NCBI RefSeq assembly: GCF_017744445.1
Contig: NZ_JAGIBH010000011.1
Location: 62,001 to 126,000, forward strand
From: Caulobacter sp.
GTDB lineage: Bacteria; Pseudomonadota; Alphaproteobacteria; Caulobacterales; Caulobacteraceae
Length of the DNA: 64,000 nucleotides
Direction: 5' to 3'
The position numbers were made by a program, and so were the translations under genes. Below are positions 7,861 to 16,806 of this stretch, piece after piece; position 1 is the stretch's first letter; each line of letters begins with the position of its first letter. Below the pieces are notes generated by a model. That model did no database searches and was not told the origin of the DNA. It was given only the letters and a program-made list of their open reading frames with translations.

Positions 7861-7891
7861 AGTAAATAAAGGATAGGCGGGAAACCGCCGC

Positions 7892-8977
7892 CTAGTGCAA
7901 TCCCCGCAGCAGATCTATCCGCCGCATGGCCTTGCCGGGGATTTCCGAAATGCGGCCCAGCGGCAGGGACTCGGCCAGGCTGCGGACGCCATAGACGGCG
8001 TGGCGCACCAGGGTCGGGACCGAGGGCGAGCCCAGGAAGCCGAACACCACGGTCTGGCGGGCGTTGGAAAGCTCGCGCTTGAAGCGGTAGTCGCCGGTGC
8101 CGAAGTCCAGCCGCGTATAGGGCGAGCCGTCCATGCTCTTCAGGATGTCCTGGAACAGCATCATGCCCGGCGAATAACGCTCGAACTCGGCATTGTGGGC
8201 GATCAGCCAGCCGTGGATCGTATGCTCGCCGCGCAGGTGCAGATGCACGGCGGCCAGCTTGTCGCCCAGGTGCAGGGTGTAGAGCCCGCCGCCAAAGCCC
8301 GGCGCGCGGTTTTCGAACACCGCCTCGACCAGGCTATTGACCCACGGCGTCTTGAAGAGATCGGTCTGGCCGGTGGCCAAGAGCTGGCCGCGCTTCCATT
8401 CGATCAGCTGGTCGAAGTCGGCGCGGTCGGTCGACATGGCCGTGAAGCGGCAGGGGCCGACCTCGCGCTCGGCCTTGCGGCGCTTCTTATCGATGTCCTT
8501 GAGCACGCCCGAGCCCGAGGCCTTGCGCTCGGCGGCGTAGGCTTCGTAGCCGTCGGGGATCTCGACGATCCAGCTGTCGGCGCGGCCGCGGCCGTGGCGA
8601 GCCAAGGTCTCGTCGTCGGCCATCATGTGGCAGAAGTCGATGCGCGAGACCCCTAAGGCGATCAGCATGTCGCGCGGATTGACCGCCACGCCGGGGGCCG
8701 AGATCAGCGCCTGGTAGTCGCACATCGGCGAGCCCACCGGCATGGCCACGCCGTGGCGGATGCGGGCGGGCATGAAGGCCTCGGCCTCTCCGCCCGCGTC
8801 GCGGAAGATCGCCACCTTCACGTCGGCGCCCTTGTCGGCCTGGGCCGTGGCCACCGTCTGGGTCCAGCGCGGCGACAGGAACGGCGAGTCCAGGCGCGTC
8901 TGGCCACGCTGCAGCGCTTCCCACCGCGCGACGTCGGCGGGCGTCAGATCCAGGGCTTTGACGACTTCGATGGACAA
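7892..8977 (-). CDS. hfsK: GNAT/FemAB-like acetyltransferase, probable holdfast enzyme HfsK
   Basis: A 361-residue protein of the CelD/BcsL acetyltransferase family (GNAT fold, FemAB-like). Recognisable parts are the N-terminal SPFLSPRWTQTVA, the central KKRRKAEREVG, YTLHLGDKLAAVHLHLRGEH (about residues 235-254), SPGMMLFQDILKSM and RLDFGTGDYRFKRE (about 295-308). C. crescentus HfsK, a c-di-GMP-responsive acetyltransferase that modifies the holdfast polysaccharide, is a protein of this kind and size and, as I recall, lies about 20 genes from acnA, as here. Family assignment is firm. The HfsK name rests on family, size and remembered synteny. Confidence 0.75.
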   Translation of the reverse strand: MSIEVVKALDLTPADVARWEALQRGQTRLDSPFLSPRWTQTVATAQADKGADVKVAIFRDAGGEAEAFMPARIRHGVAMPVGSPMCDYQALISAPGVAVNPRDMLIALGVSRIDFCHMMADDETLARHGRGRADSWIVEIPDGYEAYAAERKASGSGVLKDIDKKRRKAEREVGPCRFTAMSTDRADFDQLIEWKRGQLLATGQTDLFKTPWVNSLVEAVFENRAPGFGGGLYTLHLGDKLAAVHLHLRGEHTIHGWLIAHNAEFERYSPGMMLFQDILKSMDGSPYTRLDFGTGDYRFKRELSNARQTVVFGFLGSPSVPTLVRHAVYGVRSLAESLPLGRISEIPGKAMRRIDLLRGLH

Positions 8978-9067
8978 GGAACGGCGTCCCGACGGGAGGT
9001 TTCGCGGCGCATCCTGACGCCGATAACTTTCCTTAGGGTTGACGAGACGGTGTTCTCTGAAAAACCA

Positions 9068-9175
9068 AACCTGTCATCCCGGGCGAAGCGCAGCGCAGAC
9101 CCGGGACCTCGGAAAGCTCGGCGTTTCCGGCGGTCCCGGCTCAGCGCGCTTCGCGCTTGGCCGGGATGACAGGTT
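9068..9175. repeat. Intergenic palindromic repeat (TCATCCCGG family)
   Basis: Perfect 15-bp outer arms: AACCTGTCATCCCGG at 9068-9082 and its complement at 9161-9175. Inner parts (CCCGGGACC and GGTCCCGGC) also pair. A second member of the family is at 24535-24647. It sits in the gap between two leftward genes and could also act as a transcript 3' structure. Confidence 0.75.
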
Positions 9176-9181
9176 CTAAGG

Positions 9182-11329
9182 TCAGTCCATCAGCTTGCGG
9201 GTCAGGTAGATGAACTCCAGCGCCTGGCGGCGGGCGGTTTCGGCCAGGTTGGCGCTGGCCGCGTGACCGCCGTCGGTGTTCTCGTAATACAGCACCGGGT
9301 AACCAAGCTCTTCCAGCCGCGCCGCCGCCTTGCGGGCGTGGGCGGGGTGGACGCGGTCGTCCTTGGTCGAGGTTTCGATGAACACCTCGGGATACTTCTT
9401 CCCGGCCTTCAGGTTCGAATAGGGGTCGTACTTGGCGATCACCGCCCGCTCGGACGGGATCTGCGGGTCGCCATACTCGCCCATCCAAGACGAGCCGGCC
9501 CCGATCTGGCTGTAGCGGATCATGTCGAACAGCGGCACCTGCACGACGATGGCGTTGTAGAGCTCCGGACGCTGGGTCAGGGCCACGCCCATCAAGAGGC
9601 CGCCATTCGATCCGCCCATGATGCCCAGTCGGCGCGGCGAGGTGATCTTGCGGGTGATCAGGTCCTGCGAGACGGCGAAGAAGTCGTCATAGGCCTTCTG
9701 GCGGTTTTCCTTCAGCGCCGCCTCGTGCCAGGACGGGCCGAACTCGCCGCCGCCGCGGATATTGGCCACGACATACGTGCCGCCGCGCTCCAGCCACAGC
9801 TTGCCCATCACGCCCGAATAGCTGGGCGTCATCGACACCTGGAAGCCGCCATAGGCGTAGAGCAGGGTGGGGTTCGAGCCGTCGTATTTCACGCCCTTGG
9901 GGCGCACGACGAAGTAGGGGATCTTCACCCCGTCCGACGAGGTCGCCTCGAACTGCTCGACCACGTGGGTCGAGGCGTCGAACTTGGCCGGGGCGGCCTT
10001 GACCTGGTCCAGCTTGCCGGTGGCCGCGTCGGCCAGCCAGTAGGTGGTCGGGGTCAGGTAGCCGGTCACGCTGACGAAGAAGCGGTCGTCCTTGTCCGAG
10101 GCCGAGCCCAGGGTGACGGTCGCGTTGGCCGGCAAATCGAGCTTCTTGCGGGTCCAGGCGCCGTTCTTGACTTCATAGGCATAGGCCGCGCCCTTGACGT
10201 TCTCGGTCACGGCCACGACCAGCCGGTCGCGGGTGGCGTTGACGCCCTGCACCGCTTCGCGAGCGGTCGGCCGCAGGATCAGGGTCGCCTTGGCCTTTTC
10301 CGGATCGGCCTTCAGGGCGGTCAGGTCGAAGGCGGCCAGGTCGCCAGTCTTCAGCCCCTTGGCGGCCCAGTCCTGCTCGACGCTGAACACCAGCTGGCCC
10401 TGGACCAGGGCCTGGATCGACGACTTCAGCGGGAAGGGCAGCTTCACCGTCTTGTCGCCGACGACCAGATGGGTCTCGGCGTTGAAGGTGTCGAGCGGGC
10501 GCAGCACCAGCACCGCCTGCACCACGCCGTCATGGTCGCGCAGCACGAACGGGCTGACGCCGTAGCCGCCGTCGTCCTTGGCGCCGCGATAGATTTCCTT
10601 GGCCGCCGACAGGGGTTGGCCGCGTTTGACCAGCTTGACCACGTAGGGATAGCCCGAGGTCGTCACCTCGCCCGGTGTCCAGTCGGTGGCGACGATCAGG
10701 GTGTCCTTGTCGACCCACTCGAAGCGGTGCTTGCCTTCGGGCAGTTCGAAGCCGCCGGCGACAAAGCTCTTGGTCTCGGCGTCGTACTCGCGCACGACCA
10801 CGGCGTCCTTGCCGCCGTTCGACAGCGACAGCAGGCAGTAGCGCGCCTCGGGCGCCAGGCAGTCCGAGCCCTTGAAGACCCAGTTCTTGCCTTCTGCTTT
10901 TGCCAGGGCGTCCATGTCCAGGATGGTCTCCCACGCCGGCTGGGCGGTGCGGTAGCTCTCCAGGGTCGTGCGGCGCCAGACGCCGCGCACGTGGTCGGCG
11001 TCCTGCCAGTAGTTGCGCAGGTTATTGTCGTCCAGGAAGGTCACGCCGGGGATGCGGTCCTTGGCGTTGACGATGGTCAGGGCGGCGTCGTGAAGCGCGG
11101 CGTAGCGCGCGTCACCCTGCAGCACCGGCAGGGTCTTGCCGTTCTGGGCCTTGGCCCAGTCGAGGGCGCGGGCGCCTTCGATCTCTTCCATCCACTGGTA
11201 GGGATCGTCCTTGCCCAGTTCGGTCAGCGGCGTGCGGGCTTCGGCCGGCTTCGGAGTATCGGCGGCGATCGCGGGGGTCAGGGTCATCAGACTCGTGGAA
11301 GCGAGGAGGGCGAGAAGGAGCTTACGCAT
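9182..11329 (-). CDS. Prolyl oligopeptidase (S9A), exported
   Basis: A 715-residue serine peptidase. The signal peptide is MRKLLLALLASTSLMTL with cleavage after AIAA near residue 22. A seven-bladed propeller covers about residues 75-430 and an alpha/beta-hydrolase domain the rest. The catalytic Ser is in GGSNGG (about residue 570), Asp in KDDRVHP (about 655) and His in DGGHAAS (about 689). The family cleaves proline-containing peptides; the signal sequence places this one in the periplasm. It stands alone with 89 bp before the next gene downstream of its reading direction. Confidence 0.93.
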   Translation of the reverse strand: MRKLLLALLASTSLMTLTPAIAADTPKPAEARTPLTELGKDDPYQWMEEIEGARALDWAKAQNGKTLPVLQGDARYAALHDAALTIVNAKDRIPGVTFLDDNNLRNYWQDADHVRGVWRRTTLESYRTAQPAWETILDMDALAKAEGKNWVFKGSDCLAPEARYCLLSLSNGGKDAVVVREYDAETKSFVAGGFELPEGKHRFEWVDKDTLIVATDWTPGEVTTSGYPYVVKLVKRGQPLSAAKEIYRGAKDDGGYGVSPFVLRDHDGVVQAVLVLRPLDTFNAETHLVVGDKTVKLPFPLKSSIQALVQGQLVFSVEQDWAAKGLKTGDLAAFDLTALKADPEKAKATLILRPTAREAVQGVNATRDRLVVAVTENVKGAAYAYEVKNGAWTRKKLDLPANATVTLGSASDKDDRFFVSVTGYLTPTTYWLADAATGKLDQVKAAPAKFDASTHVVEQFEATSSDGVKIPYFVVRPKGVKYDGSNPTLLYAYGGFQVSMTPSYSGVMGKLWLERGGTYVVANIRGGGEFGPSWHEAALKENRQKAYDDFFAVSQDLITRKITSPRRLGIMGGSNGGLLMGVALTQRPELYNAIVVQVPLFDMIRYSQIGAGSSWMGEYGDPQIPSERAVIAKYDPYSNLKAGKKYPEVFIETSTKDDRVHPAHARKAAARLEELGYPVLYYENTDGGHAASANLAETARRQALEFIYLTRKLMD

Positions 11330-11418
11330 CTAGGCATCCGGCTACGGCCGCGATAGGGGCGGCGAAGCCGGGGACGGTAACGGAAAATCCGCCCTGCGCC
11401 AGAGCTTGGCTGGAACGA

Positions 11419-12195
11419 TCAGACCCCGTCGTCGGGAATGTTCAGCAGGACGCCACAGGCCTTGCAGTGGACCGCGTCCGGATCGTGCCGGCGCAGGCCG
11501 CAGTCGTGGCACTGATAGATCACCTTGTGCGGCCGCAGGATCGACTGGATCAGGCCGATGAACAGCGACACCCCGCCCAGCATCACCGCCATCGACAAGA
11601 GCTTGCCCCACACACCCGGCAGGGTGACGTCGCCGTATCCCGTGGTCGTCAGGCTGGTGACGGTGAAATACAGCGCATCGACATAGCCGCCGATGCCGTC
11701 GTGGCGGCCCACGAAGCTGGTATAGACGAAGCCCGTCACCACGAAGATGAAGGTCAGCAGCGAGCTGGCCGCCCGGGTGATGTCCTCGACCCGGGTGTCG
11801 TCATAGCGCCGGCCGACCGTGCGCCAGAAGAACTCGCTGTGGATCAGGGTCCACAGGCGCAGCACCCGCAGGAAGCCGAAATTGAACAGCCAGGCCGGGA
11901 ACAGCAGGGTGGCCAGGACGAACAGGTCCAGCCAGACGATCGGCTTCTTCAGCCACGACTTGAAATCACCGTGGGCGATGGCTCGCGCGGCGAGATCCGC
12001 GCCCAAGAACGCCGCCACGCCATAGTCGATCAGGTAGAAGGTCAGGCCGTGATGCTGCATCAGCGGCGCGGCGATGAAGAAGGCGATGATCGCCAGGTCG
12101 ATCAGGATGATCGCATAGCGGAACCCCACCGCCGTCGGCGAGGCGCCGTGATAGAGCGCCCGCAGGCGTGCGCGGATACGAAGGTCCTCAGCCAT
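11419..12195 (-). CDS. Voltage-gated-type K+ channel protein with C-terminal zinc ribbon
   Basis: A 258-residue protein with about six hydrophobic segments and a pore loop TSLTTTGYGDVT (about residues 183-194) holding the potassium selectivity filter TTTGYGD. The S4-like segment (FGFLRVLRLWTLI) has few arginines, so voltage sensing may be weak. After the last helix, a cytoplasmic tail carries CHDCG and CKACG (about residues 230-250), a four-Cys zinc ribbon unusual for this channel class. It overlaps the upstream hypothetical gene by 8 nt, implying co-translation. Confidence 0.88.
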   Translation of the reverse strand: MAEDLRIRARLRALYHGASPTAVGFRYAIILIDLAIIAFFIAAPLMQHHGLTFYLIDYGVAAFLGADLAARAIAHGDFKSWLKKPIVWLDLFVLATLLFPAWLFNFGFLRVLRLWTLIHSEFFWRTVGRRYDDTRVEDITRAASSLLTFIFVVTGFVYTSFVGRHDGIGGYVDALYFTVTSLTTTGYGDVTLPGVWGKLLSMAVMLGGVSLFIGLIQSILRPHKVIYQCHDCGLRRHDPDAVHCKACGVLLNIPDDGV

Positions 12196-12769
12196 TGTCG
12201 GAGACCAGGCGCAGCACGGGGGCCTCGACCGGGATGGGCGGCGACCCGCCGACCAAGGCCAGGGCCGTCTCGTAGGCGCCGCCGAAGTCGATGCGGGTCA
12301 GGTCGTCCAGACGCCGGGCCGAGGGTTGCGGATCCCAGGCCGCGTCGGGGCCGATGTCGCGCATCCAGACCACCCCGCCGTCCAGGCTGACCACCGCGCC
12401 GATATGGACCTCGGCGTCGCTATAGGCGGTGATGACGGGGAACAGGTTGCCGGCCGTCGTCAGGATGTCGTCGATGCTGTTGAGGGCCACGGCGGGTGTC
12501 TCGGGCTGGATCTCGCCCAGCTTGTCCAGCGCGGTCTCGACGAACTCGGGATAGGGCGCGGGCTGCAGGTTCTTGACCTGCGCCAGGCTGTAGCAGCCGA
12601 AGCCGTTGAAGCGCAGGTGGTCGCTGACCTCGCACAGCATCAGGAACTCCGGCCCGATCCCGACCACATAGCCGCGCACCCAGCCGTCCTCGAAGCGCCG
12701 ATGGAAACGCATCAGCAGCCGCTCGCGCATCGCCTGCGCCAGCTGCTCGCGAACATCCGGGGTCGTCAT
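12188..12769 (-). CDS. Conserved hypothetical protein with a possible duplicated Sm-like barrel
   Basis: A 193-residue soluble protein. The first half has the pattern GYVVGIGPEFLMLCEVSD...FGCYSLAQVKNL and the second half GAVVSLDGGVVWMRDIGP...LDDLTRIDFGGAY. Both read as short beta strands of a small barrel ending in a conserved D/Q-[VI] turn, suggesting an internal duplication. I do not recognise a named family. Its 3' end overlaps the K+ channel gene, so the two may work together. It is divergent from dapF with a 58-bp gap. Confidence 0.7.
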   Translation of the reverse strand: MTTPDVREQLAQAMRERLLMRFHRRFEDGWVRGYVVGIGPEFLMLCEVSDHLRFNGFGCYSLAQVKNLQPAPYPEFVETALDKLGEIQPETPAVALNSIDDILTTAGNLFPVITAYSDAEVHIGAVVSLDGGVVWMRDIGPDAAWDPQPSARRLDDLTRIDFGGAYETALALVGGSPPIPVEAPVLRLVSDNG

Positions 12770-12827
12770 CTATTGCGTCGCCTTGCTGCGGTGCATTTCG
12801 CACTGCTTTCCACTATATAGCCGCGTC

Positions 12828-13676
12828 ATGAGCCGCACCTTCCTGAAGATGAACGGGCTCGGCAACGACTTCGTCGTCATCGAGACCCAGACCCAGAGCT
12901 TCGAACCGACCCCCGAGGAGATCCGTGCGATCGCCAAACGCGGGGACGGTGGTGTGGGCTGCGACCAGGTCATCGCCATCGATCCGCCGCGGGCGGAAGG
13001 CGCATCGGCCTATGTGCGCTTCTGGAATTCGGATGGCGACGAGATCGGCGCCTGCGGCAACGGCACGCGCTGCGTGGCCTGGCTGTTGATGCAGTCGTCC
13101 GGCAAGGACGCCGTGGCCTTCGACACCGAGGGCGGCCGCCTCTCGGGCGTGATGGCCGGCGAGAACCTGGTGACCGTCGACATGGGCCCGCCGGGCCTGG
13201 ACTGGACCCAGATCCCCCTCTCCGAAGAGATGAACACCGAGCGGGTCGAGTTGCAGGTCGGTCCGATCGACGCGCCGCTGGTCCACACGCCGGTCTGCGT
13301 CTCGATGGGCAATCCGCATGTCGTCTTCTTCGTCGACGCCCCGGTGACCGACGAGTTCGCCACCAAGACCGGCAGCCTCGTGGAGCATCACCCGCTGTTC
13401 CCGGAAGGCGTCAATGTCGGCTTCGCGCACATCGCGTCGCGTGACCACATCCAGCTGAAGGTCTGGGAACGCGGCGCAGGCCTGACGGCCGCCTGCGGCA
13501 CCGGCGCCTGCGCGGCCCAGGTCGCCGCCGTGCGCCGCGGCCTGACCGACCGCAAGGCGCGCGTAGAGTTCGAGAGCGGTTCGCTGGTCATCGAATGGCG
13601 CGAGAGCGACGGCCACGTGATCATGACCGGCCCGGTCAGCATGGACTTCGCCGGTAAGCTTCCGGAGGCCGCATGA
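12828..13676 (+). CDS. dapF: Diaminopimelate epimerase
   Basis: A 282-residue DapF starting MSRTFLKMNGLGNDFVVIE. The two catalytic cysteines are in ACGNGTRC (about residue 80) and ACGTGACA (about residue 225), each a diagnostic motif. It converts LL- to meso-diaminopimelate for lysine and peptidoglycan synthesis in the cytoplasm. The start was placed at 12828 because that is the conserved N-terminus; longer readings have no family support. Its TGA overlaps the next ATG (ATGA), beginning a run of four overlapping genes. Confidence 0.96.
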   Translation: MSRTFLKMNGLGNDFVVIETQTQSFEPTPEEIRAIAKRGDGGVGCDQVIAIDPPRAEGASAYVRFWNSDGDEIGACGNGTRCVAWLLMQSSGKDAVAFDTEGGRLSGVMAGENLVTVDMGPPGLDWTQIPLSEEMNTERVELQVGPIDAPLVHTPVCVSMGNPHVVFFVDAPVTDEFATKTGSLVEHHPLFPEGVNVGFAHIASRDHIQLKVWERGAGLTAACGTGACAAQVAAVRRGLTDRKARVEFESGSLVIEWRESDGHVIMTGPVSMDFAGKLPEAA

Positions 13677-14494
13677 CGCATCCGGCTATCGCGAGCGGCC
13701 ACACCGCCGTCATCACCGGCGCCGCCGACGGCATCGGCCTGGCCGCCGCCAAGACGTTCCGGGAGCTCGGCCTCAACGTCGTCATGGCCGACGTCACCGG
13801 CCGCAAGCTCAAGGCAGAAGCCGAGGTCATCGGCGCCCTGGCCGTGCCGACCGACGTCGCTGACCGCGCCGCCGTGGAAGCCCTGAAGGCCGCCGCGTTC
13901 GAGGCCTATGGCTGCGTCGACATCCTGATGAACAATGCCGGGGTCGGCGGCGGCGGCGACGCCTTCGCCGGCGACGACGCCTGGAAGCGCATCCTCGACG
14001 TCAACCTGTGGGGCGTGATCAACGGCGTCCAGGTGTTCGGCGAGGCCATGGCCGCCTCGGGCGAGCCGGGCCTGATCATCAACACAGGCTCCAAGCAGGG
14101 CATCACCCAGCCGCCGGGCGACACGGCCTATAACGTCTCCAAGTCGGCGGTGAAGTCGCTGACCGAGGGCCTGGCCCACACCCTGCGCGAAACCGAGGGC
14201 TGCCAGGTCACGGCGCACCTCTTGATCCCCGGCTACACCTTCACCGGCATGACCAAGCGCGGTCCGGGCGACAAGCCCGCCGCCGCCTGGACCGGTGAGC
14301 AGGTCGTCGACTTCATGCTGGAAAGCATCGGTCGCGGCGACTTCTACATCCTGTGTCCCGACAACGACGTGCCACGCGAACTCGACGAGAAGCGCATGGC
14401 CTGGGCCATCGGCGACATCATCGAGAACCGCCCGGCCCTGTCGCGCTGGCACAAGGACTGGAAGGACGCCTTCGCGGCGTTTGTCGGCAAGTGA
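13673..14494 (+). CDS. Short-chain dehydrogenase/reductase
   Basis: A 273-residue classical SDR: cofactor motif TGAADGIGLA (about residue 15), structural NNAG (about residue 87), and catalytic Tyr/Lys in YNVSKSA (about residue 150) with an upstream Ser equivalent in NTGSKQG. The substrate is unknown. It sits between dapF and mtaB with 4-nt overlaps at both ends, so it is translated with them, but neither neighbour indicates a substrate. Confidence 0.9.
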   Translation: MTHPAIASGHTAVITGAADGIGLAAAKTFRELGLNVVMADVTGRKLKAEAEVIGALAVPTDVADRAAVEALKAAAFEAYGCVDILMNNAGVGGGGDAFAGDDAWKRILDVNLWGVINGVQVFGEAMAASGEPGLIINTGSKQGITQPPGDTAYNVSKSAVKSLTEGLAHTLRETEGCQVTAHLLIPGYTFTGMTKRGPGDKPAAAWTGEQVVDFMLESIGRGDFYILCPDNDVPRELDEKRMAWAIGDIIENRPALSRWHKDWKDAFAAFVGK

Positions 14495-15822
14495 CCACCT
14501 ACACCGTCATCAAGGCGGCCCCGAAGCCCAAGCCTGAGATTGGGGAGGAGGGCGGTCCGGCGACCACGATGTCGGGTCCGGACGGCGTCGACGTCGTCAC
14601 CTTCGGCTGCCGCCTGAACGCCTATGAGAGCGAGGCCATGCGCGCCCGCGCCGCCGCCGACGGCCTGGCCGACGCGGTGGTGTTCAACACCTGCGCGGTG
14701 ACCAACGAGGCCGTGCGCCAGGCCCGCCAGGCGATCCGCAAGGCTCGCCGCGAGCGTCCGGGCGCAAGGATCATCGTCACCGGCTGCGCCGCCCAGGTCG
14801 ATCCGGCCGCCTTCGCCGCCATGCCCGAGGTGGACCTCGTGCTGGGCAATGCCGAAAAGGCCGCGCCGGGCGCGCTGATCGAGACCACCACCCGCGTGCG
14901 GGTCAACGACATCATGTCGGTCAAGGAAACCGCCGGTCACCTGATCGACGGCCTGAAGGATCGCGCCCGGGCCTATGTCGAGGTCCAGAACGGCTGCGAC
15001 CACCGCTGCACCTTCTGCATCATTCCCTATGGCCGGGGAAACTCGCGCTCGGCCCCGGCCGGCGAAGTCGTCGAACAGGTGCGCAAGCTGGCCGCCGAGG
15101 GTTATCGCGAGGTCGTGCTGACCGGCGTCGACGTCACCTCGTGGGGCGCGGACCTGCCGGGCCAGCCGACCCTGGGCCAGCTGGTCGGCCGCATCCTGCG
15201 CATGGTCCCCGACCTGCCGCGCCTGCGCCTGTCCTCGATCGACGCGGCCGAGATCGATCCCGATCTCTTCAAGCTGCTCGAGACCGAGCCGCGCCTGATG
15301 CCGTACCTGCATCTCTCGCTCCAGGCCGGCGACAACATGATCCTCAAGCGCATGAAGCGCCGTCACAGCCGCGAGGACGCGCTGAAACTGGTGGCCGAGG
15401 TGCGCCGCGTGCGTCCCGACACCGCCTTCGGCGCCGACCTGATCGCCGGCTTCCCGACCGAGACCGAAGAGGCGTTCCAGAACACGCTGAAGCTGGTCGA
15501 GGAGGCGGGTCTGGCCTTCCTGCACGTCTTCCCCTACAGCGCCCGCCCCGGCACGCCCGCCGCGCGGATGCCGCCGGTGAAGGGCCCGCTGATCAAGGAC
15601 CGCGCCCGCCGCCTGCGCGAGGCCGGCCAGCGCGGCCTGGAGCGTCATCTGCAGCGCCAGGTCGGTCGCACCCTTCCGGGCTTGGTCGAACGTGAGGGCG
15701 TCGCCCGCGCCGACGACTTCACCGAGATCCGGTTTTCCGGCGAGGCCCCGCTGGGCGAGATCGTAGCCTTCACAATTACCGGCCACGATGGCGCTCACGT
15801 CATCGCGGAGCGCGTCGCCTGA
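14491..15822 (+). CDS. mtaB: tRNA t6A37 methylthiotransferase MtaB
   Basis: A 443-residue radical-SAM methylthiotransferase. The N-terminal UPF0004 domain has three Fe-S cysteines (FGCRLN, NTCAVT, TGCAAQ). The radical-SAM triad is CDHRCTFC at about residue 170, and a TRAM-like end follows. The FGCRLN form, rather than GCQMN, points to MtaB instead of MiaB; it makes ms2t6A at position 37 of ANN-decoding tRNAs. I chose the GTG at 14491, which forms GTGA with the SDR stop. An ATG at 14569 is the alternative. Confidence 0.92.
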   Translation: MTTYTVIKAAPKPKPEIGEEGGPATTMSGPDGVDVVTFGCRLNAYESEAMRARAAADGLADAVVFNTCAVTNEAVRQARQAIRKARRERPGARIIVTGCAAQVDPAAFAAMPEVDLVLGNAEKAAPGALIETTTRVRVNDIMSVKETAGHLIDGLKDRARAYVEVQNGCDHRCTFCIIPYGRGNSRSAPAGEVVEQVRKLAAEGYREVVLTGVDVTSWGADLPGQPTLGQLVGRILRMVPDLPRLRLSSIDAAEIDPDLFKLLETEPRLMPYLHLSLQAGDNMILKRMKRRHSREDALKLVAEVRRVRPDTAFGADLIAGFPTETEEAFQNTLKLVEEAGLAFLHVFPYSARPGTPAARMPPVKGPLIKDRARRLREAGQRGLERHLQRQVGRTLPGLVEREGVARADDFTEIRFSGEAPLGEIVAFTITGHDGAHVIAERVA

Positions 15823-16802
15823 TTCGACCGATCTGGACCCTGCTGGCCCTGGCTCTGCTGACCGCCGCTCCGGCGCAGGCGGCGGAGCCCGTGTCCGTGG
15901 AGCCCGTGACGTTCAGTGTCATGACCTACAATGTCGAGGGCTTGCCCTGGCCGGTCCGCAGCGGTCGGGGCTCGGCGCTGAAGAAGATCGGCTTCGAGCT
16001 GGCCGCCATGCGGTCCAAGGGCGAGGAGCCGGACGTCGTCCTGATCCAGGAAGGCTTCCGCGACGAGGTCTGGGACCTGATCGACGAAAGCGGCTACCCC
16101 TATGTGGCGCGGGGTCCGCGCAAGGGTCAGCGCGATCCGAACTACTTCCAGAAGGGCGAGCGTCCCGACTTCCGGCGCGTGAAGTATCGCCGCAAGGGCG
16201 AGGGCCTGGGCAAGTGGGGCTCTTCGGGCCTGTGGGTGCTGTCCAACCACCCGATCGAGTGGGTCAAGTCGCACGCCTATCGCTACTGCGCGGGCCTGGA
16301 CTGCCTGGCCAACAAGGGCGTGATGCTGGTCGCGGTCCAGGTTCCCGGCCTGCCCGTGCCGGTTGAGATCGCCGACACCCATCTCAATTCCAAGGGCGCT
16401 TCGGGCGTGCCACGCAAGCGGGCGACGGCGGCGCACCACCTGCAGGCCGACGAGCTGAAGCGCTTCATGAAGGCCGACCGCACGCCGGGGGCGCCGTTGA
16501 TCGTGGGCGGCGACTTCAACGTCATGCACTCGCCCGAGCGCTTCGACCACGTGATGAGCGACTATCCGTTCGAGGTGGTCAGCCGCTGGTGCCACCAGCG
16601 GCCCAAGGCCTGCGACACCCAGATCTCGTACGACGGCGACGCGCCGTGGCTGGACACCCAGGACCTGATCGGCTTCCTCGATGGCGATGCGGTCCAGGTG
16701 ACGCCGATGGCGGTCGAGGCCACGTTCGACGGCGCCGGCGAGCCCGTGCTGTCGGACCATGACGGCTATAAGGTGACGTTCAAACTGACGCCGAAAGGGT
16801 AG
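15819..16802 (+). CDS. Exported endonuclease/exonuclease/phosphatase-family protein
   Basis: An EEP-superfamily hydrolase: MTYNVEGLPW, LIQEGFRDEV, DTHLNS, GGDFNVM and a final LSDHDGY supply the metal-binding and catalytic Asn, Glu, His, Asp and His. The phosphoester substrate is unknown. The first standard start is GTG at 15891, but the frame is open upstream and encodes a good signal peptide (IRPIWTLLALALLTAAPAQA). That reading begins at a CTG at 15819 forming CTGA with the mtaB stop, parallel to the ATGA and GTGA junctions before it. I give this longer form; about 327 residues. The start codon is the uncertain part. Confidence 0.8.
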   Translation: MIRPIWTLLALALLTAAPAQAAEPVSVEPVTFSVMTYNVEGLPWPVRSGRGSALKKIGFELAAMRSKGEEPDVVLIQEGFRDEVWDLIDESGYPYVARGPRKGQRDPNYFQKGERPDFRRVKYRRKGEGLGKWGSSGLWVLSNHPIEWVKSHAYRYCAGLDCLANKGVMLVAVQVPGLPVPVEIADTHLNSKGASGVPRKRATAAHHLQADELKRFMKADRTPGAPLIVGGDFNVMHSPERFDHVMSDYPFEVVSRWCHQRPKACDTQISYDGDAPWLDTQDLIGFLDGDAVQVTPMAVEATFDGAGEPVLSDHDGYKVTFKLTPKG

Positions 16803-16806
16803 GGCG

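Noticed and set aside
9263..11356. A 697-codon plus-strand frame opposite the prolyl oligopeptidase gene
   Set aside because: It is an antisense shadow caused by codon bias; the minus strand has an intact signal peptide, catalytic triad and full-length enzyme.
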